A stretch of DNA of 64,000 nt from CAVRAW01 sp963716135 (lineage in GTDB: Bacteria; Planctomycetota; Planctomycetia; Pirellulales; JADZDJ01), in the NCBI GenBank assembly GCA_963716135.1, contig OY970289.1, positions 2,356,001 through 2,420,000 of the forward strand, read 5' to 3'. The position numbers and the translations under genes were made by a program. The notes beneath the pieces were generated by a model. It was not told the origin of the DNA, did not search any database, and saw nothing but the letters and a program-made list of their open reading frames with translations. This document shows, one piece after another, positions 19,219-27,205 of this stretch. Each line of letters begins with the position of its first letter. Positions within the stretch are counted from its first letter, which is position 1.

Positions 19219-19692
19219 CTACGGACGAATGGGCAGATGGGCGCAAGGACAGCGCGGGTCGTTCCACGGGTAATTGAACTGTTCCCGATAGTCGTAGGGC
19301 ATCGTGTAGTCGTTCCAATCGAACAACATGCGATGATTCGGGTAGAAATAGCAGGCCGGGCGATAGTCTGAGTTCCAAGCAGGGCACGTCGTCGGCCCGA
19401 GCGGATCGTTTTGATGGCAGCAGCCATACATCGGCTTGGCCGAATAATTGCACGATTGGCAGCCGATGCACCCGCAACCGGCCGGCAAATGAATCGGTGG
19501 CACCGACACCGTGACCGGCGGCGGAAACAGCCACGATTGATCGACCGGCGCACCAATGTTCTCCGGAGGAGCCTGCGGGCCGACCGTTACGTCCACCTCA
19601 GCCGACGGCGCGGGCGTCACGCCTTCGGTTGGCTGGGCGCCGCAAGCGCCGGACATCAGCAGGAGCGAAATCAAAGCGGCGTGCATGGGCAA
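19219..19692 (-). CDS. Small Cys/Pro/Tyr-rich exported protein, unknown function
   Basis: 157 residues. A signal peptide is visible (MHAALISLLLMSGACGAQ), followed by a Pro-rich linker and a cysteine/aromatic-rich C-terminal half (AGCGCIGCQSCNYS, YGCCHQND, PACYFYPNHRM, PYDYREQFNYPW). Nine or ten cysteines in about 80 residues suggest disulfides or metal binding outside the cytoplasm. I do not recognise the family. The flanks are a large non-coding region and tRNA-Ala. Confidence 0.6.
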   Translation of the reverse strand: MPMHAALISLLLMSGACGAQPTEGVTPAPSAEVDVTVGPQAPPENIGAPVDQSWLFPPPVTVSVPPIHLPAGCGCIGCQSCNYSAKPMYGCCHQNDPLGPTTCPAWNSDYRPACYFYPNHRMLFDWNDYTMPYDYREQFNYPWNDPRCPCAHLPIRP

Positions 19693-19962
19693 CTCGGCGG
19701 CGGTATTTGAATTTGAAAAGGGGCGAATCGCCGACTTCGTTCGATAGCATCAGCGTGCTACCGTTATCGGCCGAAATGCAGCGCTGGATTAGCAGTTCCC
19801 CGCGGCGGCGAGCGAAACATTCGGCGCGCCGGCGAAAGGCGGCGATTTGGGGCGCGTAGCAGCGCCGGCGCTTCGCTGGACACACCGCCATAGCGGCTCT
19901 AAAATGCCTGAGAATTGAAACTGGGCGAACGTGCTGTCATCGACAGAAGGTGTTCGCTCTGA
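19693..19962. other. Intergenic region upstream of tRNA-Ala
   Basis: No coding signal. It presumably carries the divergent promoters of tRNA-Ala and of the Cys-rich protein, but no clear -35/-10 pair stood out. Confidence 0.4.
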
Positions 19963-20035
<73 letters not shown>

Positions 20036-20044
20036 CTTCGATCC

Positions 20045-20081
20045 AACCCACCCTCAGCGATTGACGGTGGGTTGTTTTTTT
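20045..20081 (+). terminator. Terminator of tRNA-Ala
   Basis: AACCCACC and GGTGGGTT form a stem around a 13-base loop, followed by GTTTTTTT. It overlaps the end of the convergent aminotransferase gene. Confidence 0.85.
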
Positions 20082-21346
20082 GCGCCGCTCGGCGCGGACG
20101 CAGAACCTTCCGATTTGGCATCGCCGGACAAGCAGCGGGCGATGTTCCGCACCGCCTGGCGGATGCGATTTTCATTTTCCACCAGTGCGATCCGCACGTA
20201 ACCTTCGCCGGATGGGCCGAAGCCGGCGCCGGGACTGACCACGACGTCCCCTTCTTCCAACAACTTCATGGCGAATTCCAGCGAGCCCATCTTCGCCCAC
20301 GGCTCGGGAATTTTAGCCCAGACGAACATGCTGGCGCGCGGCGGCGTGACGTTCCAGCCGATGCGCCGCAAGCCATCGCACAGCACGTCGCGGCGACGCT
20401 GATATTCCTTCGCTTGCGCTTCCACAGCCGATTCGCCGTGGCGCAGCGCCATGATGGCGGCGATTTGAATCGGGCGGAACATGCCGTAGTCGTAGTACGC
20501 CTTCACAGTTCCCAGCGCGCGGATAATTTCCGCATTGCCGGCGCAAAAACCCACGCGCCAGCCTGCCATACTGAAGCCTTTGCTCATGGTGGTGAATTCG
20601 ACGGCGAGCTTCTTCGCGCCGGGCACCGAAAGCAAGCTGGGCGCCTGATAACCGTCGAAGCAAACGTCGGCGTAGGCCAGATCGCTGATGAGAATGAAGC
20701 TGTATTTGCGCGCCAGTTTCACGGCCTCGACGTAGAAATCTTTTTCCACCGTCACCGTCGAAGGATTGTGGGGATAATTCAGGATGACCACTTTCGGGCG
20801 CGGATAGATGTGCTGGCAAACATAGTCGATGTTCGACAGGAACTTGTCGTTGTCGGCGACCTCCAGCGTGATGGCGTTGCCAGACGCCAGCGAAACGGCA
20901 TACAAATGCGCGGGATAAGTCGGCGCGGGCACAATCGCGGTGTCGCCCGGGCCAATCAGCGCCAGGCACAGGTGGCTGAAGCCCTCCTTCGAGCCGAGCG
21001 TGGTGATAATTTCACTTTCGGGATCGAGCCGCACACCCCACTTTTTCAGATATCGTGCAGCCACTTCGCGCCGCAGGTTCAAAATTCCCATCGCGGGGCT
21101 GTAGCCGTGATTTCCGGGATCGCGGGCCGCTTCGGCGAGCTTTTCGATCACAATGTCGGCGGGCGGATCGGTGGGGTTGCCCATACCCATGTCGATCACG
21201 TCGTCGCCGGCGCGGCGCTTCTGATACATCAACTGATTGAGGCGCGCGAATAGATATGCCGGCAGGCGCTGGATCCGCTCGCTAACCTGGATGTCAAACG
21301 GCCGATTGTCGTCGACCGGCTCGGTGTTTTCGGTGGGGTTTTCCAT
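20054..21346 (-). CDS. PLP-dependent aminotransferase, AlaC/LL-DAP aminotransferase family (class I/II)
   Basis: 430 residues. The fold-type I aminotransferase sequence shows DMGMGNPTDPPAD at the N-terminus, YSPAMGILNLRREVA, NYPHNPSTVTVEKDFY (the asparagine contacts PLP), DLAYADVCFDGY, and the Schiff-base lysine in TMSKGFSMAGWRVGF. Close similarity to AlaC-type glutamate-pyruvate aminotransferases and LL-diaminopimelate aminotransferase-like proteins makes alanine synthesis the most likely role. I start at 21346 (MENPTENTEP); the frame stays open for another 147 codons upstream but that part is not protein-like. The C-terminus (DAKSEGSASAPSGAKKQ) is a low-complexity extension of about 20 residues beyond the fold. 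Confidence 0.88.
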   Translation of the reverse strand: MENPTENTEPVDDNRPFDIQVSERIQRLPAYLFARLNQLMYQKRRAGDDVIDMGMGNPTDPPADIVIEKLAEAARDPGNHGYSPAMGILNLRREVAARYLKKWGVRLDPESEIITTLGSKEGFSHLCLALIGPGDTAIVPAPTYPAHLYAVSLASGNAITLEVADNDKFLSNIDYVCQHIYPRPKVVILNYPHNPSTVTVEKDFYVEAVKLARKYSFILISDLAYADVCFDGYQAPSLLSVPGAKKLAVEFTTMSKGFSMAGWRVGFCAGNAEIIRALGTVKAYYDYGMFRPIQIAAIMALRHGESAVEAQAKEYQRRRDVLCDGLRRIGWNVTPPRASMFVWAKIPEPWAKMGSLEFAMKLLEEGDVVVSPGAGFGPSGEGYVRIALVENENRIRQAVRNIARCLSGDAKSEGSASAPSGAKKQPTVNR

Positions 21347-21491
21347 GTTCGGTATTACCGCCGCGCGCGGCACAAATTCGAAGAGGCCTGATACACAATG
21401 GTAGGCCTGAACGTCCGCCGGGAAAGACGGCGATTGCGCCTGGGAAAGCATACCACGGCCCAGAAGCCGCGGCAGGCCGGCGAATTTCCAG

Positions 21492-23564
21492 CTAATTCCG
21501 CTGCAGCGGTACCGAGCCGGAGCGAACCGCAGGCTGGCCGGATGGTTGGCCGGTCTGCGTGGTGGGCGGATTGCGCGGCAGCAGGCCGGTCGTTTCGAAC
21601 GCGGCGGGCACGGCGCCGGCGTCTGGCTCGGCTGACTTCGAGCTTCCACGACCAGCAGCGGTTTGAGCCTTTCTCTGCGGCGCGTGCGACGTGCCGGCCA
21701 GGAAGTTGTCGATGCCGGCTTCGTCTTTGATCCGTTCGAATTCTCTCGCCATTGCCATCCGCAGCTTTTTCTCGTGGATGTCTTCATAGATGTCGTTGCG
21801 GACTTCTTCGATTTTCACTTTGACCGGCTCGGTGTAGCCTTCCAGGTACAAAATCACGTATTTATCCAGCACCTGAATGATGCCGGAGATTTCGCCCGGC
21901 TTCAGCGCGAACGCTTCTTTTTCGAGTTCAGGCTGGCCGCCGAATTGCTGGATCGGCGGCACGCGCCCCTGGTTGGCGCGGCTGGCCGGCTCGATCGAGT
22001 ATTGCTCGGCCAGCTTGCCGAAGAATTCGACCGACGGATTCTCGCGCGCCTGCTGCCAGGCTTCCTGGGCGCGGCGTTGGCTATCGATCACAATCGCGCG
22101 CACTTGGGCCCGCTTGCCGAAGTTGGCTTTGAAACCCTTTTGAATATCTTCGTCCGTCACCTTCACGTCGCCTGCGATCAGCTTCAGTGCGGTGCTGGGC
22201 CAGACGGAATCTTTGAGATACTTGTCTTGCGAAATCTTTTGTTCGTCGACGATCGATTTCAGCCAGCCTTCGACGTCGGGCTTGCCGTCTTTGGTCAGCC
22301 GGCCGGCCGACAAGGCGGCGCGCGCGATTTCGGCGTCCATGTCCTGCGGAGTCACTTTAAGATTGCGCTTCTTCAGCTCCAGCTCCAACAGCTTGCGATT
22401 GATCATCTGCTCCAGCACCGCATCGCCGTGCCGGGAAATGCATTCTTCCGACAGTTCGCGAACGGTGATGGTTTTTCCGTTGATCGTGGCCGCCACGCCG
22501 GGCATCTGCATTTGCTTCTGCGGATCGTTGTAGACGTTGACGATCTGCGCATCGTCCTGCAGCTTCTTGAACACGTCGGCGGAAACGCTGCGCAGCTTTC
22601 GTTCGCGCACAAATTCTTCCAGGCGGCTGCGCATTTGATCTTTGGTGAAGCCCGTGGGGGGCGTTTGCCCTTCGCATTTCAATATGGCGTATTGGCCCAT
22701 GACTTCGATGACCGGCGAGATTTCGCCTTCCTTCAGCTTGAAGGCGGCCTCTTCCACCTTGGGATCGCCCACGTGCCGGCGAATGGGATGGATCAGCCCG
22801 TTGAGGCTGGCGCTGGTGGGGTCTTTGCTGTACTTGCGCCAGGGCGCCGAACTCGTCGGGATTGGACTTCGCCTTGGCCAGCACTTGCTGTGCGACGTTC
22901 GCGTCGTCGAGCACGATCAGCCGCGCGCGCACCGCCGTGCCGTATTGGGCCTCGAAGGCGTCGTCGATTTCCTGCTGCGTGGGCTGGATCCGCTCGGCAG
23001 CCAGTTTGCGCAGCGCCAGAGTGGGCCAGATGATGTCGTTGCGATATTGATCCGGACCGATGCCGCGCTCCTGCTGCAGCATTTGCATCCATTGATCGAC
23101 GGGGATCGAGAACTTTTTCGCCAAGCGTCCGATTTCCTCGTCGACGTCCTGGCGCGTGACCTTCACGCCCCTCTTTTCGCAATAGCTGGTGATCAAGTAC
23201 TTATTCATCACGCCTTCGAGCACTTCCGTGCCGAATTGCGCAAGGCATTCCTGAGCGAGTTCATTACGCTGGATTTGTTCGCCATTCACGACCGCGACAA
23301 TATTCTGCTGCGATGACGTGGCGCCAGCGTTTTGCGTGGGGACGGCGTTGCCGACCGAGGGCAGGGGCGCCAGCTTCTGCTGCGCGGCGTCTTTCTTGCC
23401 TGGCATCTGCGCGCGGCGGGACTGTGGCCGCCGATGGCGCGGATGGCCACGCACACGGCGATCACGCCAAGCGAGGCCAGCGCGGTGAATAAACGACGTT
23501 GCCATTTTCCCGGACGCGCCGGCGCCGGGGATGCATCCTTGCGGGGCATAGACGGTTTCTCCAT
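21492..23564 (-). CDS. Parvulin-type peptidylprolyl isomerase/foldase, SurA/PrsA-like (two frameshifts)
   Basis: About 690 residues when repaired. A membrane anchor sits near the N-terminus (RRLFTALASLGVIAVCVAIRAIGG), followed by SurA-like chaperone and parvulin segments. The pattern NGEQIQRNELAQECLAQFG..EVLEGVMNKYLI, then QQEIDDAFEAQYG, FKLKEGEISPVIEVMGQY, recurs in a second half (INGKTITVRELSEECISRHG..EQMINRKLL, IQKGFKANFG, FALKPGEISGIIQVLDKY), so the protein is an internal duplication. Two breaks: about 23408-23416 (CCGCGCGCAG; remove two bases) and about 22834-22840 (GGCGCAAG; add two). Both repairs restore the expected text (SPAAQMPGKK and ALARKYSKDP). It lies downstream of no partner and is followed on its 5' side by frr. 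Confidence 0.78.
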
Positions 23565-23664
23565 AAACCGTTTGAGATTTGGGTGCGGACGAGGTCGCAG
23601 ACCTGCGCCCTGCTGTTGCGGGAGAGGCACTATAGGGCGATTGCGCCAGGGGGGTCAAGAGAAA

Positions 23665-23746
23665 TGCAGAAGACAGAAGGCAGAAAGCAGAAGGAATTTG
23701 GATCGTCAGAGGATGCTAGCGGTTCTGCCTTCTGCCTTCTGCCTTT
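23665..23746. repeat. Heptamer-built hairpin (GCAGAAG family), copy 2
   Basis: GCAGAAG, ACAGAAG, GCAGAAA, GCAGAAG on the left and TTCTGCC repeated three times on the right, with a loop of about 30 bases. It ends two bases inside the frr stop region and fills the frr-foldase gap. The same family is found between parA and parB. Confidence 0.85.
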
Positions 23747-24308
23747 ACTGTTCCATCACTTCCGCTTCTTTGGCTTTCGCCAGGTCGTTGACCTTGTTCT
23801 CGAATTGCTTGGTCAATTCCTGAATCTGGTCCTTCGACTGCTTGCAGTCGTCCTCGGTCAGCGATTTCGCCTTTTGGCCATCATCGGCGGCTTTGTTGCC
23901 GTCGCGACGCACGTTGCGGATCGAAACGCGCGCATCTTCTGCCATCTCCTTGATGCGGGCCACGAGCTTGCGGCGCACGTCGGTCGACAAGGGCGGCACA
24001 GCGATGCGAATCACGCGGCCATCGTTCGACGGGTTGAAGCCCAGATCGCTGGCGCGGATCGCCTTTTCGATGTCCTTGATGGTGCCGGGGTCGAACGGGC
24101 GGATGACGATTTGCGTGGGCTCCGGGGCGCCGACCTGGGCCACTGATTTCAAGATCACAGGCGCCCCGTACACTTCCACGCGCAGCGAATCGACCAGGCC
24201 GGGGTTGGCGCGGCCTGTGCGAATGCCGGCCAGCGAGCTTTTAAAGACATCGCAGGCCTTTTCCATCCGCTCTTCGATGTCGAATAGGATTTCTTCAGAA
24301 GTGGCCAT
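23745..24308 (-). CDS. frr: Ribosome recycling factor
   Basis: Splits post-termination ribosomes together with EF-G. 187 residues, normal length. Signature parts are FKSSLAGIRTGRANPGLVDSLRVEVYG, the loop AVPPLSTDVRRKLV, and VSIRNVRRDGNK. It is the fourth gene of the minus-strand rpsB-tsf-pyrH-frr order conserved across bacteria. Confidence 0.97.
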   Translation of the reverse strand: MATSEEILFDIEERMEKACDVFKSSLAGIRTGRANPGLVDSLRVEVYGAPVILKSVAQVGAPEPTQIVIRPFDPGTIKDIEKAIRASDLGFNPSNDGRVIRIAVPPLSTDVRRKLVARIKEMAEDARVSIRNVRRDGNKAADDGQKAKSLTEDDCKQSKDQIQELTKQFENKVNDLAKAKEAEVMEQ

Positions 24309-24313
24309 GTTGC

Positions 24314-24349
24314 GAAAGCGCGTCGCGAGCGACGCGGCTAAACAGGGGA
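24314..24349. repeat. GTTTAGCCGCGAC-type palindrome in the pyrH-frr gap
   Basis: GCGTCGC-GA-GCGACGC is a perfect 7-base stem, followed by GGCTAAACAGGGG. Read on the other strand it is the same CCCTGTTTAGCCGCG motif that begins each copy of the 121-base tandem repeat at 34934-35165. Confidence 0.7.
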
Positions 24350-24384
24350 GGGTAAGCGCCCGGGATTATAGCAACTGCCGCAGA

Positions 24385-25146
24385 TTATTTCTTGGCGGCC
24401 TGCGCGCTCTGGCTGGAAATAAGCGTGCCCACCTGTTCGCCGCAGGCGGCGCGCTCGATGTTGCCTTCCTGCTTGAAATTGAACACCAGGATCGGCATGT
24501 CGTGCTCCATGCACTGCGTAATCGCAGTGGGATCCATGACCCGCAGGTTCTGCTCGCGCACCTGGTTGTAGCTCAGTTGCTGATAGAGCGTAGCTTCCGC
24601 ATTCCTTTCCGGATCGTCGGTGTAGACGCCGTCGACGCGGGTGGCTTTCAAGAGCACGTCGGCTTCCAGTTCCAGGGCACGCTGGGCGGCGGCGGTGTCG
24701 GTGGTCACAAACGGGCTGCCGGTGCCGGCGGCCAGGATGACGATGCGCCCCTTTTCCAGGTGGCGGCGGGCGCGGCGGCGAATGTAGGGTTCCGCCACGC
24801 CTTCCATGCGGATGGCGGTCATCAGCCGGGTTTCGGCCCCCAGCGATTCCAAGGCATCCTGCAGCGCCAGGCCGTTGATCACCGTGGCCAGCATGCCCAT
24901 GTAGTGGGCCGTCGCTTCCTGAATGCCGACGTTGCCGGCGGTGAATTCAGCCCCACGCAGAATGTTTCCGCCGCCGATGACAATGGCCACCTGCACGCCT
25001 CGCTGGGCGGCCTTCTGCGTTTGGCGAGCGATGTGCAGCACCTCGGTCATGCTGATGCCGCGCTCGCCGGCGCGGGCGAAGCTCATGCCCGATAACTTCA
25101 GCACGACTCGGCGTGGGCGATCCGATTTTCGCGACTTAGACGGCAT
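24385..25146 (-). CDS. pyrH: Uridylate kinase (UMP kinase)
   Basis: Phosphorylates UMP to UDP; hexameric amino-acid-kinase fold. The protein starts MPSKSRKSDRPRRVVLKLSG. Motifs are VVLKLSGMSFA, VAIVIGGGNILRG, GAETRLMTAIRM, VILAAGTGSPFVTTDTAAA, and the uridine-site region LKATRVDGVYTDDP. 253 residues. The ATG at 25146 is chosen over an in-frame extension that would run into the hairpin upstream. Confidence 0.97.
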   Translation of the reverse strand: MPSKSRKSDRPRRVVLKLSGMSFARAGERGISMTEVLHIARQTQKAAQRGVQVAIVIGGGNILRGAEFTAGNVGIQEATAHYMGMLATVINGLALQDALESLGAETRLMTAIRMEGVAEPYIRRRARRHLEKGRIVILAAGTGSPFVTTDTAAAQRALELEADVLLKATRVDGVYTDDPERNAEATLYQQLSYNQVREQNLRVMDPTAITQCMEHDMPILVFNFKQEGNIERAACGEQVGTLISSQSAQAAKK

Positions 25147-25160
25147 AGATCGACCTGCTG

Positions 25161-25236
25161 AAATGACCAATGACCAAATCCCAATGACCAATTCTAGCAC
25201 GATACCTTGGTCATTGGTGCTTGATCATTGGTCATT
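25161..25236. repeat. Heptamer-built hairpin (TTGGTCA family) in the tsf-pyrH gap
   Basis: The left arm is TGACCAA, TGACCAA, ATCCCAA, TGACCAA; the right arm is TTGGTCA, TTGGTGC, TTGATCA, TTGGTCA. The arms pair over nearly 30 bases around a loop of about 14. TTGGTCA is one of the heptamers described for cyanobacterial STRR repeats. Confidence 0.88.
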
Positions 25237-25244
25237 TTCGAGCT

Positions 25245-26072
25245 TCACTTCCCCAATTCCCAGTGCACCAATCGCTTGATCGTCAGTTTCGCCTCTTTGG
25301 CCAGTTGACCGACGGTTTTCTTGTCGTCTTTGACGAAGGGTTGTTCCAGCAGGACCCGTTCGGCGTAGAAGTTCCGCATCCGGCCTTCGACCATTTTGCC
25401 GATGATATTTTCCGGCTTGCCTTCCTGGCGGGCGGCCGCGGCCAGGATTTCACGTTCTTTTTCTACTACTGCCGGGTCGAGTTCTTCCTTGGTCACTGCC
25501 GCGGGGCGCATGGCAGCGGTGTGCATGGCAATGTCTTTCACCACTTCGGCACTGCCGCCGTCGATTTCGATGAGCACGCCGCTGGCGCCGTTGTGATGCA
25601 CGTAGCCGCCGCTCATGCCGTCGAACCGGACGATGCGGGCCAGGTTGAACACCTCGCGGATTTTGTTGGAAAGTTCGTCCTTTTCAGCTTCCAGCGTTTT
25701 GCCAGGCTTTCCCGGCGAGGGCTGTTTCCACAGGTCATCGGGGGTTTTTGCGCCGGGGCCCAGGGCCAATTGCTTGGCCAGGTTGTTGCACAGAGCGATG
25801 AACTCGTCGTTATTGGCGACCGGGGCGCTCTCGCAGCGAAGTTCGATCATCGCGCCGACCTTTTTGCCGGGGTCGGAATAAAGGGCGATGCGGCCTGCGG
25901 TAGTTTCCCGGCCGGAGCGGGATTCCATCGTCTTTTTGCCCTGCTTGCGCAGCCAATCGATGGCGGCGCTCTCGTTGCCGCCGGAGGCTTCCAGCGCCTG
26001 TTTGCACTCCATCATCGGCAGATTGGTTTTGTCACGCAGCGCTTTGACGGCGGTGGCGGTTATCTCGGCCAT
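25245..26072 (-). CDS. tsf: Elongation factor Ts
   Basis: Nucleotide exchange factor for EF-Tu. It begins MAEITATAVKALRDKTNLPMMECKQAL, with the TDLPMMxCKxAL EF-Ts signature, and carries the second EF-Ts region ALYSDPGKKVGAMIELRCES..FIALCNNLAKQLA. 275 residues. I start at 26072 because GGAG lies 6 bases upstream; a TTG four codons earlier overlaps that Shine-Dalgarno sequence. Confidence 0.97.
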   Translation of the reverse strand: MAEITATAVKALRDKTNLPMMECKQALEASGGNESAAIDWLRKQGKKTMESRSGRETTAGRIALYSDPGKKVGAMIELRCESAPVANNDEFIALCNNLAKQLALGPGAKTPDDLWKQPSPGKPGKTLEAEKDELSNKIREVFNLARIVRFDGMSGGYVHHNGASGVLIEIDGGSAEVVKDIAMHTAAMRPAAVTKEELDPAVVEKEREILAAAARQEGKPENIIGKMVEGRMRNFYAERVLLEQPFVKDDKKTVGQLAKEAKLTIKRLVHWELGK

Positions 26073-26104
26073 GTCGTTCTCCAACGAAGGTCTACAGTAA
26101 GCAA

Positions 26105-26159
26105 TAGGCGGTAGGCAGTGGGCGGAGCCAACGGCCTACCGCATACCGCCTACCGCCTA
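26105..26159. repeat. Heptamer-built hairpin (TAGGCGG family) in the rpsB-tsf gap
   Basis: TAGGCGG, TAGGCAG, TGGGCGG face CCTACCG, CATACCG, CCTACCG across a 9-base loop. It begins 33 bases before the tsf start and ends 8 bases before the rpsB stop. Confidence 0.85.
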
Positions 26160-26167
26160 AAAATTTC

Positions 26168-26926
26168 TTATTCTTCTTCCGCTCCGCCGACGCTGGCGGC
26201 GACCATCATTCCTTCGGCCTTTTCTTGCTTCATGGTGGCGGCAGTCGTTTTGCCTTCCAGCACGGCGTCGGCCAATTGGGCCAGCACGATTTCGATCGAG
26301 CGAATGCTGTCGTCGTTGCCCGGTATCGGCAAGGAGATCTGGTCGGGATCGCAATCGGTGTCGATCAGCGAGACGGTTGTCACGCCCAACTTGTTGGCTT
26401 CGCGCACCGCGTTGTGCTCTTTCTTTGGATCGATCACCACCAGGCATTCCGGCAGGCGGTTCATCGTGCGCATGCCGTTCAGGTTGCGGAACATCTTGCG
26501 GAACTCGCGCTTGAGCGCCGATTGCATTTTCTTGCTGTAAGTGTCGAACGCTTCCGACTTCATCAGCGTTTCCAGCTCTTCCAGGCGGCTGAGGCGGTTG
26601 CGGATGGTGCGGAAATTGGTGAGCGTGCCGCCGAGCCAGCGATCGCTGACAAAGGGCATCCCGCAGCGCTGGGCTTCGCGCTCGACCGATTCGGTGGCTT
26701 GACGCTTGGTGCCGACGAAAAGAATCAGGCTGCCGCCGGCTGAGACTTGCTTCAGATACTTTTTCGCGCGCAATAGACCGCGAATGGTTTCACGAACGTC
26801 GAGAATGTGGATCAGATTGCGGCGGCCGTAAATGTAGGGCCGCATCTTGGGGTTCCAGCGACTGGCACGATGGCCGAAATGGACCCCGGCTTCAATGAGC
26901 TCCTTGGCGGATACGTTGGTGGACAA
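26168..26926 (-). CDS. rpsB: Ribosomal protein uS2
   Basis: Small-subunit protein S2. It carries VSAKELIEAGVHFGHRASRWNPKM, YGRRNLIHILD, FVGTKRQA, RWLGGTLTNFRTIRNRL, VVIDPKKEHNAVREANKLGV, and LIDTDCDPD. Most S2 proteins begin a few residues before VSAKELIEAG; the best start is a TTG at 26926 (AAGG 6 bases upstream), giving 252 residues. The C-terminal tail is short, acidic and methionine-rich. It leads the rpsB-tsf-pyrH-frr unit. Confidence 0.96.
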   Translation of the reverse strand: MSTNVSAKELIEAGVHFGHRASRWNPKMRPYIYGRRNLIHILDVRETIRGLLRAKKYLKQVSAGGSLILFVGTKRQATESVEREAQRCGMPFVSDRWLGGTLTNFRTIRNRLSRLEELETLMKSEAFDTYSKKMQSALKREFRKMFRNLNGMRTMNRLPECLVVIDPKKEHNAVREANKLGVTTVSLIDTDCDPDQISLPIPGNDDSIRSIEIVLAQLADAVLEGKTTAATMKQEKAEGMMVAASVGGAEEE

Positions 26927-27205
26927 GCAAAACCTTTCTGAAAGTGTGGCACACCGGCCTATTGCGGAAGCCTTCCCTTCCGCACCCGGCGTTGGTCGCA
27001 AACATCGGTCGGTTAGTAATGTCCGCCGCGCGGGACCGATCCACGCGAAGGACCCATTATGCTATCAGTTGGACTAATGATCGTCAATTGGGGAAGCACG
27101 GCGGAAAAGATTAGCGCGCATGGAGTTAGATGCACACAAGCGCTGGCGTTACAATGACAGAACTCGTCGAATAGCCGCCGCACATCACGCTTAATTTCGT
27201 GCCGC

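Noticed and set aside
21663..23033. 456-codon plus-strand frame opposite the foldase gene
   Set aside because: It mirrors a clearly coding minus-strand gene and has no recognisable domain; high GC makes such shadows common here.
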